Shown here: piece by piece, positions 45,501-57,900 of the stretch | Position numbering within the stretch: position 1 is the stretch's first letter | Layout: every line of letters begins with the position of its first letter | DNA from: Metallyticus violacea | Lineage: Eukaryota; Arthropoda; Insecta; Mantodea; Metallyticidae | Length of the DNA stretch: 64,000 nt | Direction: 5' to 3' | NCBI GenBank assembly: GCA_030762175.1 | Contig: CM060837.1 | Coordinates: 9,814,001-9,878,000, forward strand | Program-made: the position numbers and the translations under genes | Notes under the pieces: generated by a model | What the model was told of the DNA's origin: nothing | Seen by the model: only the letters and a program-made list of their open reading frames with translations | Databases searched by the model: none

Positions 45501-45767
45501 AAAAATTTGCAATATTATAAAATATTTCACTTTGAAAATTCTTGCTATTTAAAACTAAATGTTTTGATATTTTTATTATATAATAATCAACTCCCTATTA
45601 ATGATTCTATTCCAAAGGGAAATCCATGTAGTGGCACAAACAAACACTCACTGAGAAACATCAGGTTCACTCAACATACCAAGATGATCATAACAATAAC
45701 CTGTGAAATTGCTAGAAACTTTTCTTATTTGATTACTCTGAATTAAAGCTGTACTTATGTTTGCTAG

Positions 45768-45917
45768 GTTTAAGCCATGTTGAATATCGACCAGATGCTG
45801 GTCCAGAAGACACTCTTTGTTATCGTTACTATAATGCAACAGAGCGCATTCATGGCAGAACAATGGAAGATTGGTTGCGACCCTCTATTTCCTTCTGGCA
45901 TGCCTTCCATTGCTCCA
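45768..45917 (+). CDS. Xylose-isomerase-like exon (N-terminal)
   Basis: Encodes LSHVEYRPDAGPEDTLCYRY, YNATERIHGRTMEDWL and SFWHAFHC. Acceptor TTTGCTAG, donor CTCCA/GTAAGT. It enters with two bases of a split codon, so a coding exon must lie upstream. Confidence 0.88.
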
Positions 45918-48900
45918 GTAAGTATTCAACATTCTGTGTATGTAACAGTATTAACAGTACTTTAATTCCTATAATAATATAGCATCATTAAAATAAAATT
46001 ACAGGAGTTTGGAATACATTGAACAAGGTGATAAATGTAAATGCTTTATTGATTACTAAGTAGATTACAAAACTATGGATGTATATAGATTCCGATCATA
46101 GTCATCCTAATCATTATCACCATAGCATCAATATACCAAACAATATAAAGAGAAAAGGAATGAACACAATATTATAATATAACAAAAAATAGTTATAGGT
46201 TTTGCATATTCTTAATTATCTAGTGAGTCGATTTGATACTCTTATTCTCCACTTACTGTTGAATTATGCAAAATTAGTTTCACAAGGTTTTGCATAATTC
46301 AACAGTAAGTGAAGCATAAGAGTATCAAATCGACTCATTAGATAATTAAGAAAACATTAGTCACTTCACTGTATTGGTTCCAACACAAAATTAAATTTTA
46401 TATTTAATAGGTTTTGCAATTATAATATGCTAGTACTACCACTTTCATTAGACTCAATGTCCCCCCCCCCTTTTTACTGTCCATATCCATTTTCTTGTAC
46501 ATTTTAAAAAAATTCACCTAATTTCCTAATCTGGTCATCAGCATCCTCAAAACTATCCTATATGCTACTACTTTTCTTATTTTAAGCCTTTTTTTTTAAT
46601 TAGCACTAATGCTTCATAAACTCTCTATCCAGCCATGAAAGAGCACTTTAGAAATGTAAGATATAAACAGGTGGATAAATCGGAGTTGCAGATGATTTTT
46701 GGAACATCACAAAAGAAACCAAACTATTGAAAGCTACTAACAATCCCAGGGAATTAGCAATATGTGAAAAGATTTTCATTTTAAAGAATAAGTATCATTT
46801 ATGAATTTTGACATCCCATGTGGGCTTCCTGTTTTGCTGTTAATTCGAACCACCGGAGGACACATCGTCACCTGATGCATTAGTTGGTACCCACCTGAAG
46901 ATAGAGTGATGCTCTTGAAACATGTTCTGATTAATTAATCAGTTAGTGAATTATGGTGTCACTTAATACCAACCTCTTTATGTGTATAATCTCTCCAGTC
47001 AATTAACACTTATCATTGATTCTATATGTAGACATCTCATATCCATTTCAAAACTAAGTTGCCCTTTGTAAAAGCCATTTGCTTCTGCTTTTCCAAATAT
47101 CCTTGACTACTTATTTTAACACCTAAGTATGTTAAGTTTTTATCTATTTGAATAAATCCATTCCCTGCACTTTTTCTTAATTTACTGCAATTTTTTGAAA
47201 ATTATTATTTTGAAACAAGGTGAGATTATTTCATTTATTGTTGAGTATGAAGCAGTGATCTGGGACTCCATATATGATAAACCCTTCTACCAGGTATTTG
47301 CTACTTGCATCCTAAACCCAAGATTGCGGGTTCATTCATGGCCAAGATCAATGGATTTTTTTCAGGTGTAAAAATCAAAAGTATGGCTTCCTTTGGAAGG
47401 GAAGTAAAGCTGTGGGTCCCATGTTGTAGATTTACGGCATGTAAAAGAACCTTAAGTCTGAAAAAAGAGGCCTCTGAGCAAAATTTATTGGCCGTTTCAT
47501 CCCTGAATTGAATAGGATGGTGATGACCCGTAAATAAATCAAATCAACAATAAAAAAATCAATAACCAGATACTTGCATTACAAAAAAGAACTTTAAGAA
47601 ATATTGCAAAGTTCAAACCCTGGGGAGCTCTGTAGGTAATCTATTATGAAATTTTGATTCAGCATGCATAATATTTTTCAGATCAAATTTACCTCTATTT
47701 GACTGCAGAAAAAATAATTTTTTTTGTAGTATAATAATTATTAATTTAAATAAAGATGCTAAACTTTGTCCATGTATAAATAAAACAGAGCTAAAAATAT
47801 TACAGACATAAAATACTTAAAAAGAAAATTAAAAGGATTTCTATTAAAACCCCTAGATATTATTGAAATTGATATGGATGTATACATTGTGTATATATTA
47901 ATGTCAGAATTAACTGGTGTAAGAGAACTGTTCTGTCATTGTATACCTTCTAATTTATATTTTTAATTAATACCAGATAAAATGTATTTTTTGTAAAATG
48001 TTCCATGTTTTGTTTGTAATATACTTATTAAACATATTGGGGCGATTACTGAACATAATCTTTGAAGAAGGAAAAATACCAAAAAATTGGAGAGTGGGAA
48101 TTGTAACAGCAATTTATAAAGGTAAAGGTGATATTAGGAACCCAGCAAATTATAGAGGAATTAGTTTACTTTCAATTATTGGGAAAGTTTTCACTGGAGT
48201 GTTAGCAAAATGATTACAAGAATGGGCAGAGAAAGAAAAGAAAATTTCAGCATTTCAATCAGGCTTCAGGAAAGGTAAAAGAACAGTTGACAATATTTTT
48301 ATAATTAGAACATTAGTTGAAAAATATATTAGTAACAAAAGAGGTAGAATTTATTTGTTGTTTCTGGACTTGGAAAAAGCTTTTGACACAATTTCTAGAG
48401 AAGCACCTTGGGTTAAACTGGGAAAGGAAGGGGTAAGCCAGAATTTTATAAAGGTAATTCAGAATATTTATAAGAAAAACAAATTTTATGTTAAACATGA
48501 GAGCGGTAGAGTTACAGAAAAAATATCAAACAATGTAGGTCTAAGACAAGGATGTAAATTAAGTTCAGTTCTTTTCAATCTGTTTATAAGAAATTAGCAA
48601 AAGTAATGTACATTTGCCAACTATAAATAATATAGAGATACCGGGTCTGCTCTTTGCAAATGATTTGGTAACAGGCTCTCTAACAAGTATTGGGTTAAAA
48701 CGATCATTAGAAACTATAGGCACTTTTTGTAGAGAATGGGGGCTTAAGATAAATAAAACAAATCTAAGATTATGGTGATGAAAAAAGGTTTCAAATTAAA
48801 AAAACAGGAAAAATGGTGCTGGGAGGGCACAGAAATTGAAGTTGTTAAGAAAATTGATTATTTAGGAGTTAGATTGTCTAGTAATAGGAAATGGAGTGAT

Positions 48901-51900
48901 CAAAAAAAAGGAAAGCAGTAGCAGAAGGAAAAGTAGCCATGAGTGTAATTAGATGTTGTGTTAACAAAATACCAAATATGCAAGTAAAATGGTTAGAGAG
49001 AATATATGGTTCAATCGTGGAGGGCAGAATGATGTATGGAATAGAAATTTGGGGGCCAGATGAAGGATGGAAAGGGATAAATATGATAAATAGATTATTT
49101 TGTAGAATTTTTCTAGGCTTACCAAGATCTTCACCTAACGAGGTTGCTCTAATGGAACTAGGAAGATTGGGCTATAAAAGCAAAGTCATGGAAAGAGTAT
49201 TGAAATATTGGTATAGAATAGGGAGACTAAAGGATGAGAATATTATTAATCAGTGTCTGGTAGCACAAGGTAAAATCAAGGGGAAAGAAACTTGGTTATC
49301 TAAAATCCAAACTATCGTACAAGAAGTGGGCATGGGACTAGTATGGTACGAGGGAGAAAGGTTGGGTAAAGGATTTTGGAAAGAGATAACAATAAGAATT
49401 GAGGATATAGAAAAACAGGAAATATGGGCAAATCTTAACACCAAAAAATCTCTGAAATTATACAGTACACTAAAAAATGCGTGGGGAAGGTATATTGAAA
49501 TTTGTGATAAGGTAGGAAGGGAAGGGTTGGCATGGTTTAGAACAGGAGTAAAATATTTAAGTGGATTAAAAAATGGACACACTAAGGGGAAATGTCCTAT
49601 GTGTGCAGAACCAGATAATACTTGGCATTGTATACTAGAATGTAAGCAAACTAAGTTTTGGAGGGAACAGTTCATATTAAGAAAATGGGAAAACCTATCA
49701 AATGAAATAAGAGGTAGAAGAATTTTAAATTTAAAGTCAGATGAAAACATTAAGGAACTAGGAAAATACTTAGGCAAGGTAAGACAAAAATGGTTATGGG
49801 TATAAAATACTTGAAATGTGCTTGAGAATAAAATTGTCTGATAGTGAAAGGAGGATGGAATGAGTAGGGGAGGGTATGGGGCTAGTTTTCTAATGTTAGT
49901 TAAACAGGATCCTTATACACCAATAACCAGGTGTTAGTGTGTATAAGGACCAAAGGAATAAGCAACTCTAAAGGATATAAATTTGGTCAAATGGGTTTAA
50001 TTAAAAAGAAAAAAGAAAAAAAAAGAAGAAAGATTTAGTATTGTAAGAAATATAACTCAACATTGTATTGAATGTATAAATTACTTTTAATGTTGTGTTT
50101 TGTTTTTGGATGGATCGAAGCCTGGTCCCCTGGATATTCCAGTGGGTAGCTGCTGATGAACTGGGGACTGGGGGGCTGAGCCAATCAAATTGGAATAAAT
50201 TTTGAATGGATTCAGTGCCTTCTGGAATTGCCGAAGGCACTGTTCCTAATTGTTATATTTAAAGGTAATGTTTTTTTTTCTTTTATTTGTGTCTATTTTT
50301 GTGTCTATGACCAGAAGAAATGTGCTGATGAGCTGAGGACTGGGGCTGTTTGTAAAATTTACTTTAATTAAAAAATGTGTTTTGTATTTAAATGATATAA
50401 ATAAATATTCATTCATTGTAATATACTGATTATATTTTTTTAATTGTTTTCTATGTACCCTCAAATGTAAGTCCTGCAAGTATAAATATATATAAAAGAA
50501 ACAAGAACTTGTAAGGTAGCTATTATTGTTTGTATCTCAGATTGTAATTATATACTTATTTTTTATGTATCCATTTTCATCTCTGTGTGAAACTAAGGAC
50601 AAATTAAATTAAGTGAAGTGAATAAAGGCAATCATTGTCTATTGCTAATCAAAGTTTTGTGTATGAGAAACATTTTTCTTTGTTTTTTGTTTTCTTCAAT
50701 ATCCTTTTAAATGCTTATGTGAAACTTTTTATACAGTTGAGCAGTTTTTCACAAGCAATTCTACATAATTGTATTTTCAGTACATTATAGTTTTCACCAA
50801 TGGCTTTTAATTGTAATTCTAGCACATATTTTTAATCACTATTGTACATAATTATATGGATGAAGCCTATTGCATAATTTGGATGCATAATGGCAGAATA
50901 AAGAGTTGATTTAATTAAATCTGTAACCCATGAGAGCATCTAGAACCAATGAATATAAATGCACATAATATTAAAGAAATAGGATGTTTACAGGTTAAGT
51001 AGCTAAATTGCATACCTATTCTTCAGGTACAGATTACATGCAAGGACACCAAAGTCCCCATAGATCTTGGGATGATGGAACAAATACAATGGAAAACTGC
51101 AAACGACGTCTCAAAGCAGCATTTGAATTCTACACAAAGATTGGTAAGTTTGTCTGCTTCACAGTGATAACAACAATGAGGAGAAAAGGCTAGATGAAGT
51201 ACAGAGAGCTTTGTCAATGTGTAACATTATAGCATTTTAGAGCTAGACAAAGCTGCTTTCCAATTATTTGTTTTGTATGGAGGAATCTAATGTGTAGAAG
51301 TATGTTTCTGTTCTGACAGCTGTTCAATTGAAGTGTCACAGGGTGCATCCAGCTCAGAATTTTCAATAGATGAATTACCAAGGCTGGCAGTGGTAGATGT
51401 AATGTATTGATGAGGAGAGAAACTAAGCTAAACTGAGATAATGGTGTAAACGCTAATCAAAATAATCTGTTATTTAAGCCACAGTTGTAATCTTATTAAC
51501 ATTCACACATTAAGCAATTTAGACTGGAATGTTTGTGAAGCTTTCTGTTTCAAATGGTTTTGCATTTGCCAAGTATTGGAAACAGCCATTATGTAATTAT
51601 CTCTTACAGTAGAAAAACCACAGGTGGCTGAGGTCATTAAGGTTAGACTCATGAGTGAGAGGTCTGGGGTTTGAATCCCACCAGGACCTCCCTTCCTGAC
51701 ATTTTCTAGGTTTGTCTCAGTCCTCATAAATGGCAAATGCTGGAGAGATATCCTGAACTTAGGCCTGGAGCATTTCCTTCCTTAAAAAAATCCTTTTCCA
51801 ATATATCATTTCATCTCATGCATCATCAGTGTCCACCACCTGTGGTGCCTCAGTAGTAAAAATAGGCATTAAACACAATAAAAAAAAGGTAGAAAAACTG

Positions 51901-54900
51901 ATCTGGTCTAGCCAACAGTTAGCAGTTTTTTTTTTTTTTTTTGAGATTTTTACAGTGAAATATATTATAATATGACAAATTATTGTTACGAAATATCTCA
52001 ACTTTCACAATTATCAGGTTAGCAATTCTTTATATAGTGGTTAAATGATTACATTATAATATGTGCATTTTCTTTCAGGATGTAAATACTGGACATTGTA
52101 TGACAGAGATATTTCACCAGAAGGAGATACTTTTGAAGATACCAACCATCATTTGGATGAAATTTCAGACCTTATAATGGAACTGCAGCAAAGAACAGGA
52201 ATTAAGCCCCTATGGGTAGCCTCAAACCTTCATTCTCACCCTAGGTATATGAATCACATCTTAAGAGTATATATCTTTCTATATATTGGGGTCTTTCATG
52301 CTTCTGTCATCTATTTCAAGCAGCTGGCAGGTTGCAGTCAAAGCAGTAACTCCCAGTGAGGCAGATATAATACCCATGCAACTGATTCAAGTTCTTGCAA
52401 TTACAGCTACAGTTGAGCACACACTTTTTCAGTTTTGAACTCCTATGGACAAATAATAGTAAAGCAGATTGCTCAGAAATTTTAAAATAAAAATATCTGA
52501 AGTTTTTATTACACAATTTGTGTTAACTTATCTGCTATTTTAGATTAGTGTGTATAATTTTTTTATGTTTTGTTAACATTTCTTGTCTCAGTGACCACAT
52601 TTATGCTCCAAAAGACACAGTATTAACTTTCTTTGTATGTTAACGTTTACGTCACTGCATAGCATTTGCACATGCAGAACATAACATATCTTTTTAAGGC
52701 ATATAATTAATTATATGCCTTAAAAAGTTAAACACATTTATAAAAATATTAATAAAATAATTATAATAATTCAAAATGAAAAAGCTTAATGTACAGAACT
52801 TTAATTTAATGTATACATTCTCTATAAACTTATAATATGGGAATAGCAATGCAATGGTTGACCATAATATCTTATTATCCAAATTGGAATCATATGGTAT
52901 TCTTGGCATTGCATATATGTGGCTCAAATCCTACCTAAGCAACAGGACACAGGTAACATCCATAAGAAATGTAACAAATGGCAGAAATATTAATTCAAAC
53001 TTAAAATTAGCAAAATGTGAGGTTCCATAGGCTCAAATCTTGGGCCTCTTTTGTTTCTACTAACATAGAAGATTTGCCAATTAACATACCTCATGCAGCC
53101 AAGATAATGTATGCAGATGATACAAAATGCATATTAAAGGGAAACTCTCCTACAAATTTACAACAACAGGCAGCTGAAGTTGTGGCTAGTCTAGCAGAAT
53201 GGCTCTCTGCTAATAGGTTGATATTAAATGTCAATAAATCCCAATGCATGAATTTTGCCTTCTCTAATAGTGAAAGACAAAATATTGATCCAATGATGGC
53301 CTACAATAATAAAGTAATTCAGTATGCTTCTGAAGTAAAATTTTTAGGAGTAACTATAGACAAATTCTTAAACTGGAAGTTACATGTTTACAACATCACA
53401 ACAAAGATTAACAGAGCTAATTATATAATCATTGTACTAAAAAATGTATGCAACCTTAGCACTTTAAATATGATCTACTTTGCATATGTACAATCAGTTC
53501 TTACTTATGTCATTATCTTGTGGGGTAATTCAGTAGATATTAATACACTCTTTTTAGACCAAAATAAAATTATATGTAAAATGTTTAATCTAAATAAATG
53601 CACCCACTGCAAAATGTACTTTATACAGAATGATATACTTACCCTACCATGCCTATACATATTAGAAAGTGTATGTTTCATAAATAGTAATATACAACAA
53701 TTTTACTCCAATAAATCAACCCATAAGCACGTACTAAAACCAGCAACAAAATTCGTCTACATACTGCCAGAACAACTAAAAAGATCAGTTCATTCCTGCA
53801 TAGTGGCATCCAAATGTATAACTTAATAACAAATGAAATCACAGATAAACACCTGATTAGATTTGGGAAGAAAGTTAAGAGGTTTTTAATTAATCAGTGT
53901 TTTTATAGTATACAAGAATTCAATGCATACTTTTATAAAACTATCTATACAGATAAATTATAAGTATTAATAGTTTGAAATTGTTATATTTTGTAATTGA
54001 CAAAAGCCATGAAATTGTAACAAAGTTCCAAAGGTGAATAAAGATATTCCATTGTGTGAAGATGTTATCTGAATTGGTGAGGTTATGCTTTCCAGGTTGG
54101 CTGCATCTTTGGATTCATGTTACTGATATTAAACTATCATGTGCCTTCTCACAGCTTTGAATGTTTTTCATTTCCAACAAGGACTGAAAGTATTTAAACA
54201 GCTAATAAATTGTCATATTTACAGTTTTTTATTACATTTATGTAAATATTTCTGCCTTCTAATTTCAGGTACATCCATGGCGCCTCCACAAGTCCAGAGG
54301 TGCAAGTGATAGCACAGGCTGGTGCACAGATGAAGAAGGCCTTAGAACTGGCACATAAACTTGGAGCAGAATGCTTCTTGTTCCAGAGCACACAGGAGGG
54401 CTACTGCTCTGTCTTGAATACAGATATGTCTCGTGAACTGCGTAACTATTCACGCCATTTGAAGATGTTACAAGGTATCTTATCAGTATCCCATTTTTTT
54501 CCTTTTATTTTTTATTGTGCAGGAAATGCTGTAAAAACCCCCTCTCTTGGTCTAGTGTAAAGTAGCAAATCAGTGCCACTTTTATTATATTACAGAATCT
54601 TAAAAATAAGGTAAACTATCTTAATATGTTTAAAAGTCTGTCTTAAAGTTAATATGGATACAGTAACTACTATGGGGGCAGAGAATATATTAGCATGCTA
54701 GCGCTGAAATATTGTTATAGAGTATGAGTTCATTGATTTTTGAGTTTTGTAATAGTTCAAGCATCTTATAGATAATGAAAAAAGTGAACAAGTTCATTAA
54801 ATTTTAATATTAATTCAATTTGGAATTGAGCCCAATGAAACACACATCAATAATCTCTTCTGAGTCGAAATATTTAGAACACTCTCTATGGTTTCACTTA

Positions 54901-57900
54901 CATGATATTTACTCAGAACATGTTTCATGGAACATGTCTGGAGTAAATCTCAGTAAGTGAAACCATAAAGAGTGTTCTAAGTTAATTAAATTTACCAAAG
55001 ATTAGTGGGCAGTCACAAACAGCAAGTTTAGAGAAGTTATTCCTTCTTCATTTGCACCTATACAAGTGACAAATGTGCTACTCATTAATATTTTTAAAGT
55101 CCCTTTAATATTTTTGTTTTGCTTAATGGTTATAAAACATTCATGAATAGAAATATATCAGGCAATATTGGTAATATGAAAAAAAAAAACTACTTTATTT
55201 AAAAAAATATAACTTTTATTTTACTGAAATTAATATGTTTATAAGTCTCTATACTAACTACAGTTAGGTTATTTGAGTTAAGTGATGGCAAAGTGCCATA
55301 ACTTGGCTATGTACTGTGAGAAGCCTATATATTGCATGTGCATATTGCTCATAATTAGTTTGAGGGGGACTTTGTCAGTTCAGCATTCATGTGTTACTTA
55401 GTGCTTGCACTGTGTGTAAATAGTTACCTAGTTGTACTTTGTTAGTTATGCCACTATGTAAATGTAGTTTTGAAGATTGGGTTTTTATGTATAATACATA
55501 TGTGAAAATGGATTCTTGCAGAAAAATGATAAGGCCATTCATAAGAAAATAGTGTGGTAGTCATGTTCCAGGTAGAAAAAGTGTTCAACATGTTAAAAAG
55601 ATAGGAGAGATGGAATCTCTGAATGACAAGAAAAGTGTTCTGAACCACCGTGTTCTTATGGAAGAAAAGTTAAATGAAACACAGAAATTTCCCATGCAGA
55701 TGTCAGCAATGTATTGCTGCTGAGGAGCATAATTTTCAACATCTCTTATTACACAGATTAGTGCTTATTATTATACATTTTAAATATAGTATCATTTTAT
55801 GTTTTCAGCAAAAATATAAATGCTAAAACAAATAAATTAACTTTATGTGCAGCAACTTTATTTTCCTTTTTCTGGTTGTGGCAGTTGCACTTCCCCAGTA
55901 AGAGCCTTGCTAGACATCCTGTAACTTAAACAACCTCATAAGACAATGGTCATAAAAGAATTCTAAGGCTTTTAAAGTAAATTGTCCTGGTGTACAAACC
56001 ACTCTTTCATAGTACTTAGTGCTGTTTCATTGATTGAGAATTTCTTCATTTTCCATATTGTTTTTACTTTCAGAAATAAATTACATTCCAAGGGGACTTA
56101 CATCTGACAAGTATAAGAGATGATCATTTAACTCATTGTCAACTTAATGAAGATTTTTTACAATGCAATCAGGAAAGTTTAGCCAATGACATTTTTTTAA
56201 TAGTATTTAACACTGGTGGGACATTACAGGCATGAACACTGGTGATAAATTAGGAAAGAATTTTTTTAAGGAAAAAAGCATTCAAAGTCTAAGTTTAGGG
56301 TACCTCCTTGGCATTTGCCATGAAAGTTATCATACTCCTGTGACAATTGTACTTTATTCCTAATAATCTGATTAGTTGATCTTTGTTTGAAAAACTGAAT
56401 CAAAGTTCTTTTAGAGTTTTTTTTTTACCATTAAAAAACTTTATGTAGGCATAACAAGAATATTTACAATATTTTTTTTTTCCATTTTTAAATCATAATA
56501 ATGAATCCATTTGGAAATTGTCACAATGAATAATTTCTGATCTGGATCTAGGCATTTAGCTGATTCTAAATCATGAAAGATGTACTCAAAATTTCTAAGA
56601 TATGTTTAAGCTTAATTGATTCCCCAAAAGCATGTCTTACAGAGCATTACTTTTTTACTGGAGTAGTCACAGAAAGAGAGCTTTCAACATGGTGTTCACC
56701 TTTGACTCCATTCTTTCTCTGTTAAATTCATGACATAATATTTTGTGGGGATTCATGAATGACAATGATCTCTCAATATATTCACCATACTGCACACAAG
56801 GTGCCAGACAGGCCTTTCATAGACTATTAGCCAGTTTTATTAAAATGTAATATTTTACCTGGTATGATTTTCTTAACTCTTTATAGTATAAAATAAATTA
56901 AATGTTCTATTTCCAGATATAGAGCATGTGCTTATTGAACAATTCAATTCTTTCCTTGGTTGATGACAAAGTTCCAAAGTTAACCATGTATCAATAATTG
57001 CTTAAAAGGGTTACTTAAAAACACAAGTACATGCTGATGGATTCAACAAAGAGGGTTTATCTTTTAATGCGCAGATTACAAAGAGAGACTTTCATTCCGG
57101 GGACAATTGCTGATACAGCCCAGTTTTGATAATGATCATAATGAGGGAAACAGCTACAAGACATACTACAAAAGAGATGAGATACCAAAGTATCACTACA
57201 ACTGGGATCCAACCAGCACATTGACATTCCTTAAGCACTACAACCTAGATCGTTTCTACAAACTGAGTGTGTCCCCTGGACATCAACTCTTCTTAACATC
57301 CACGTAAGTATCATTATGCCATTAGCCATAACATTAGCCTGAACATTTATGACAAAAGACTTCAGAAACTGGCTTAATGATTCAATGAGCAATGTGAATA
57401 TAAGGATTAAAAGAAAGTGTGTTTACTGAATTGACCAAAAGTCAATGCATAGTTTTAAAGATTACTTTTCCCATTGTCCTAGTGGTTGTCCTGAAAGTAA
57501 AGTCTTCAGATCAGAATTCTATAAAATTGAACAAATTTGATAGCAAAACTCTAAGAGAGTAATATTTTACACAGCAAGTAAAGAGAAAATATAACAAAGA
57601 CCCTTTAATATTTACATTAAAAATATTAAATTATTATGTACACAGAGTTATTTTTAGCTTGTGTCTGCAGCTAATTGCCAGCCATATGTGCCAAATTCAT
57701 ACCAGTGGCTCCATGATGAACAAATTTCCCTCACATTTCTACTTATACAGCTTTGACTAATAATAGCATACATATAATATTAATTTTATTTCATAATGAG
57801 TGCTAATTTGTGTTATAGGAGTTCTTCAAAGTGGTGTTAGTTTGCAATCACATATTTCTGATATCTTTTAATGAATTTGCATTTATTTGCAGCTGTGCTT

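Noticed and set aside
49250..49777. A 175-codon open frame on the minus strand
   Set aside because: Exactly antisense to the LINE C-terminal frame, whose zinc knuckle shows the true direction.
50152..50346. CTGATGA in the LINE 3' region as a hammerhead
   Set aside because: No GAAAC and no stem II hairpin follow at the right distance.
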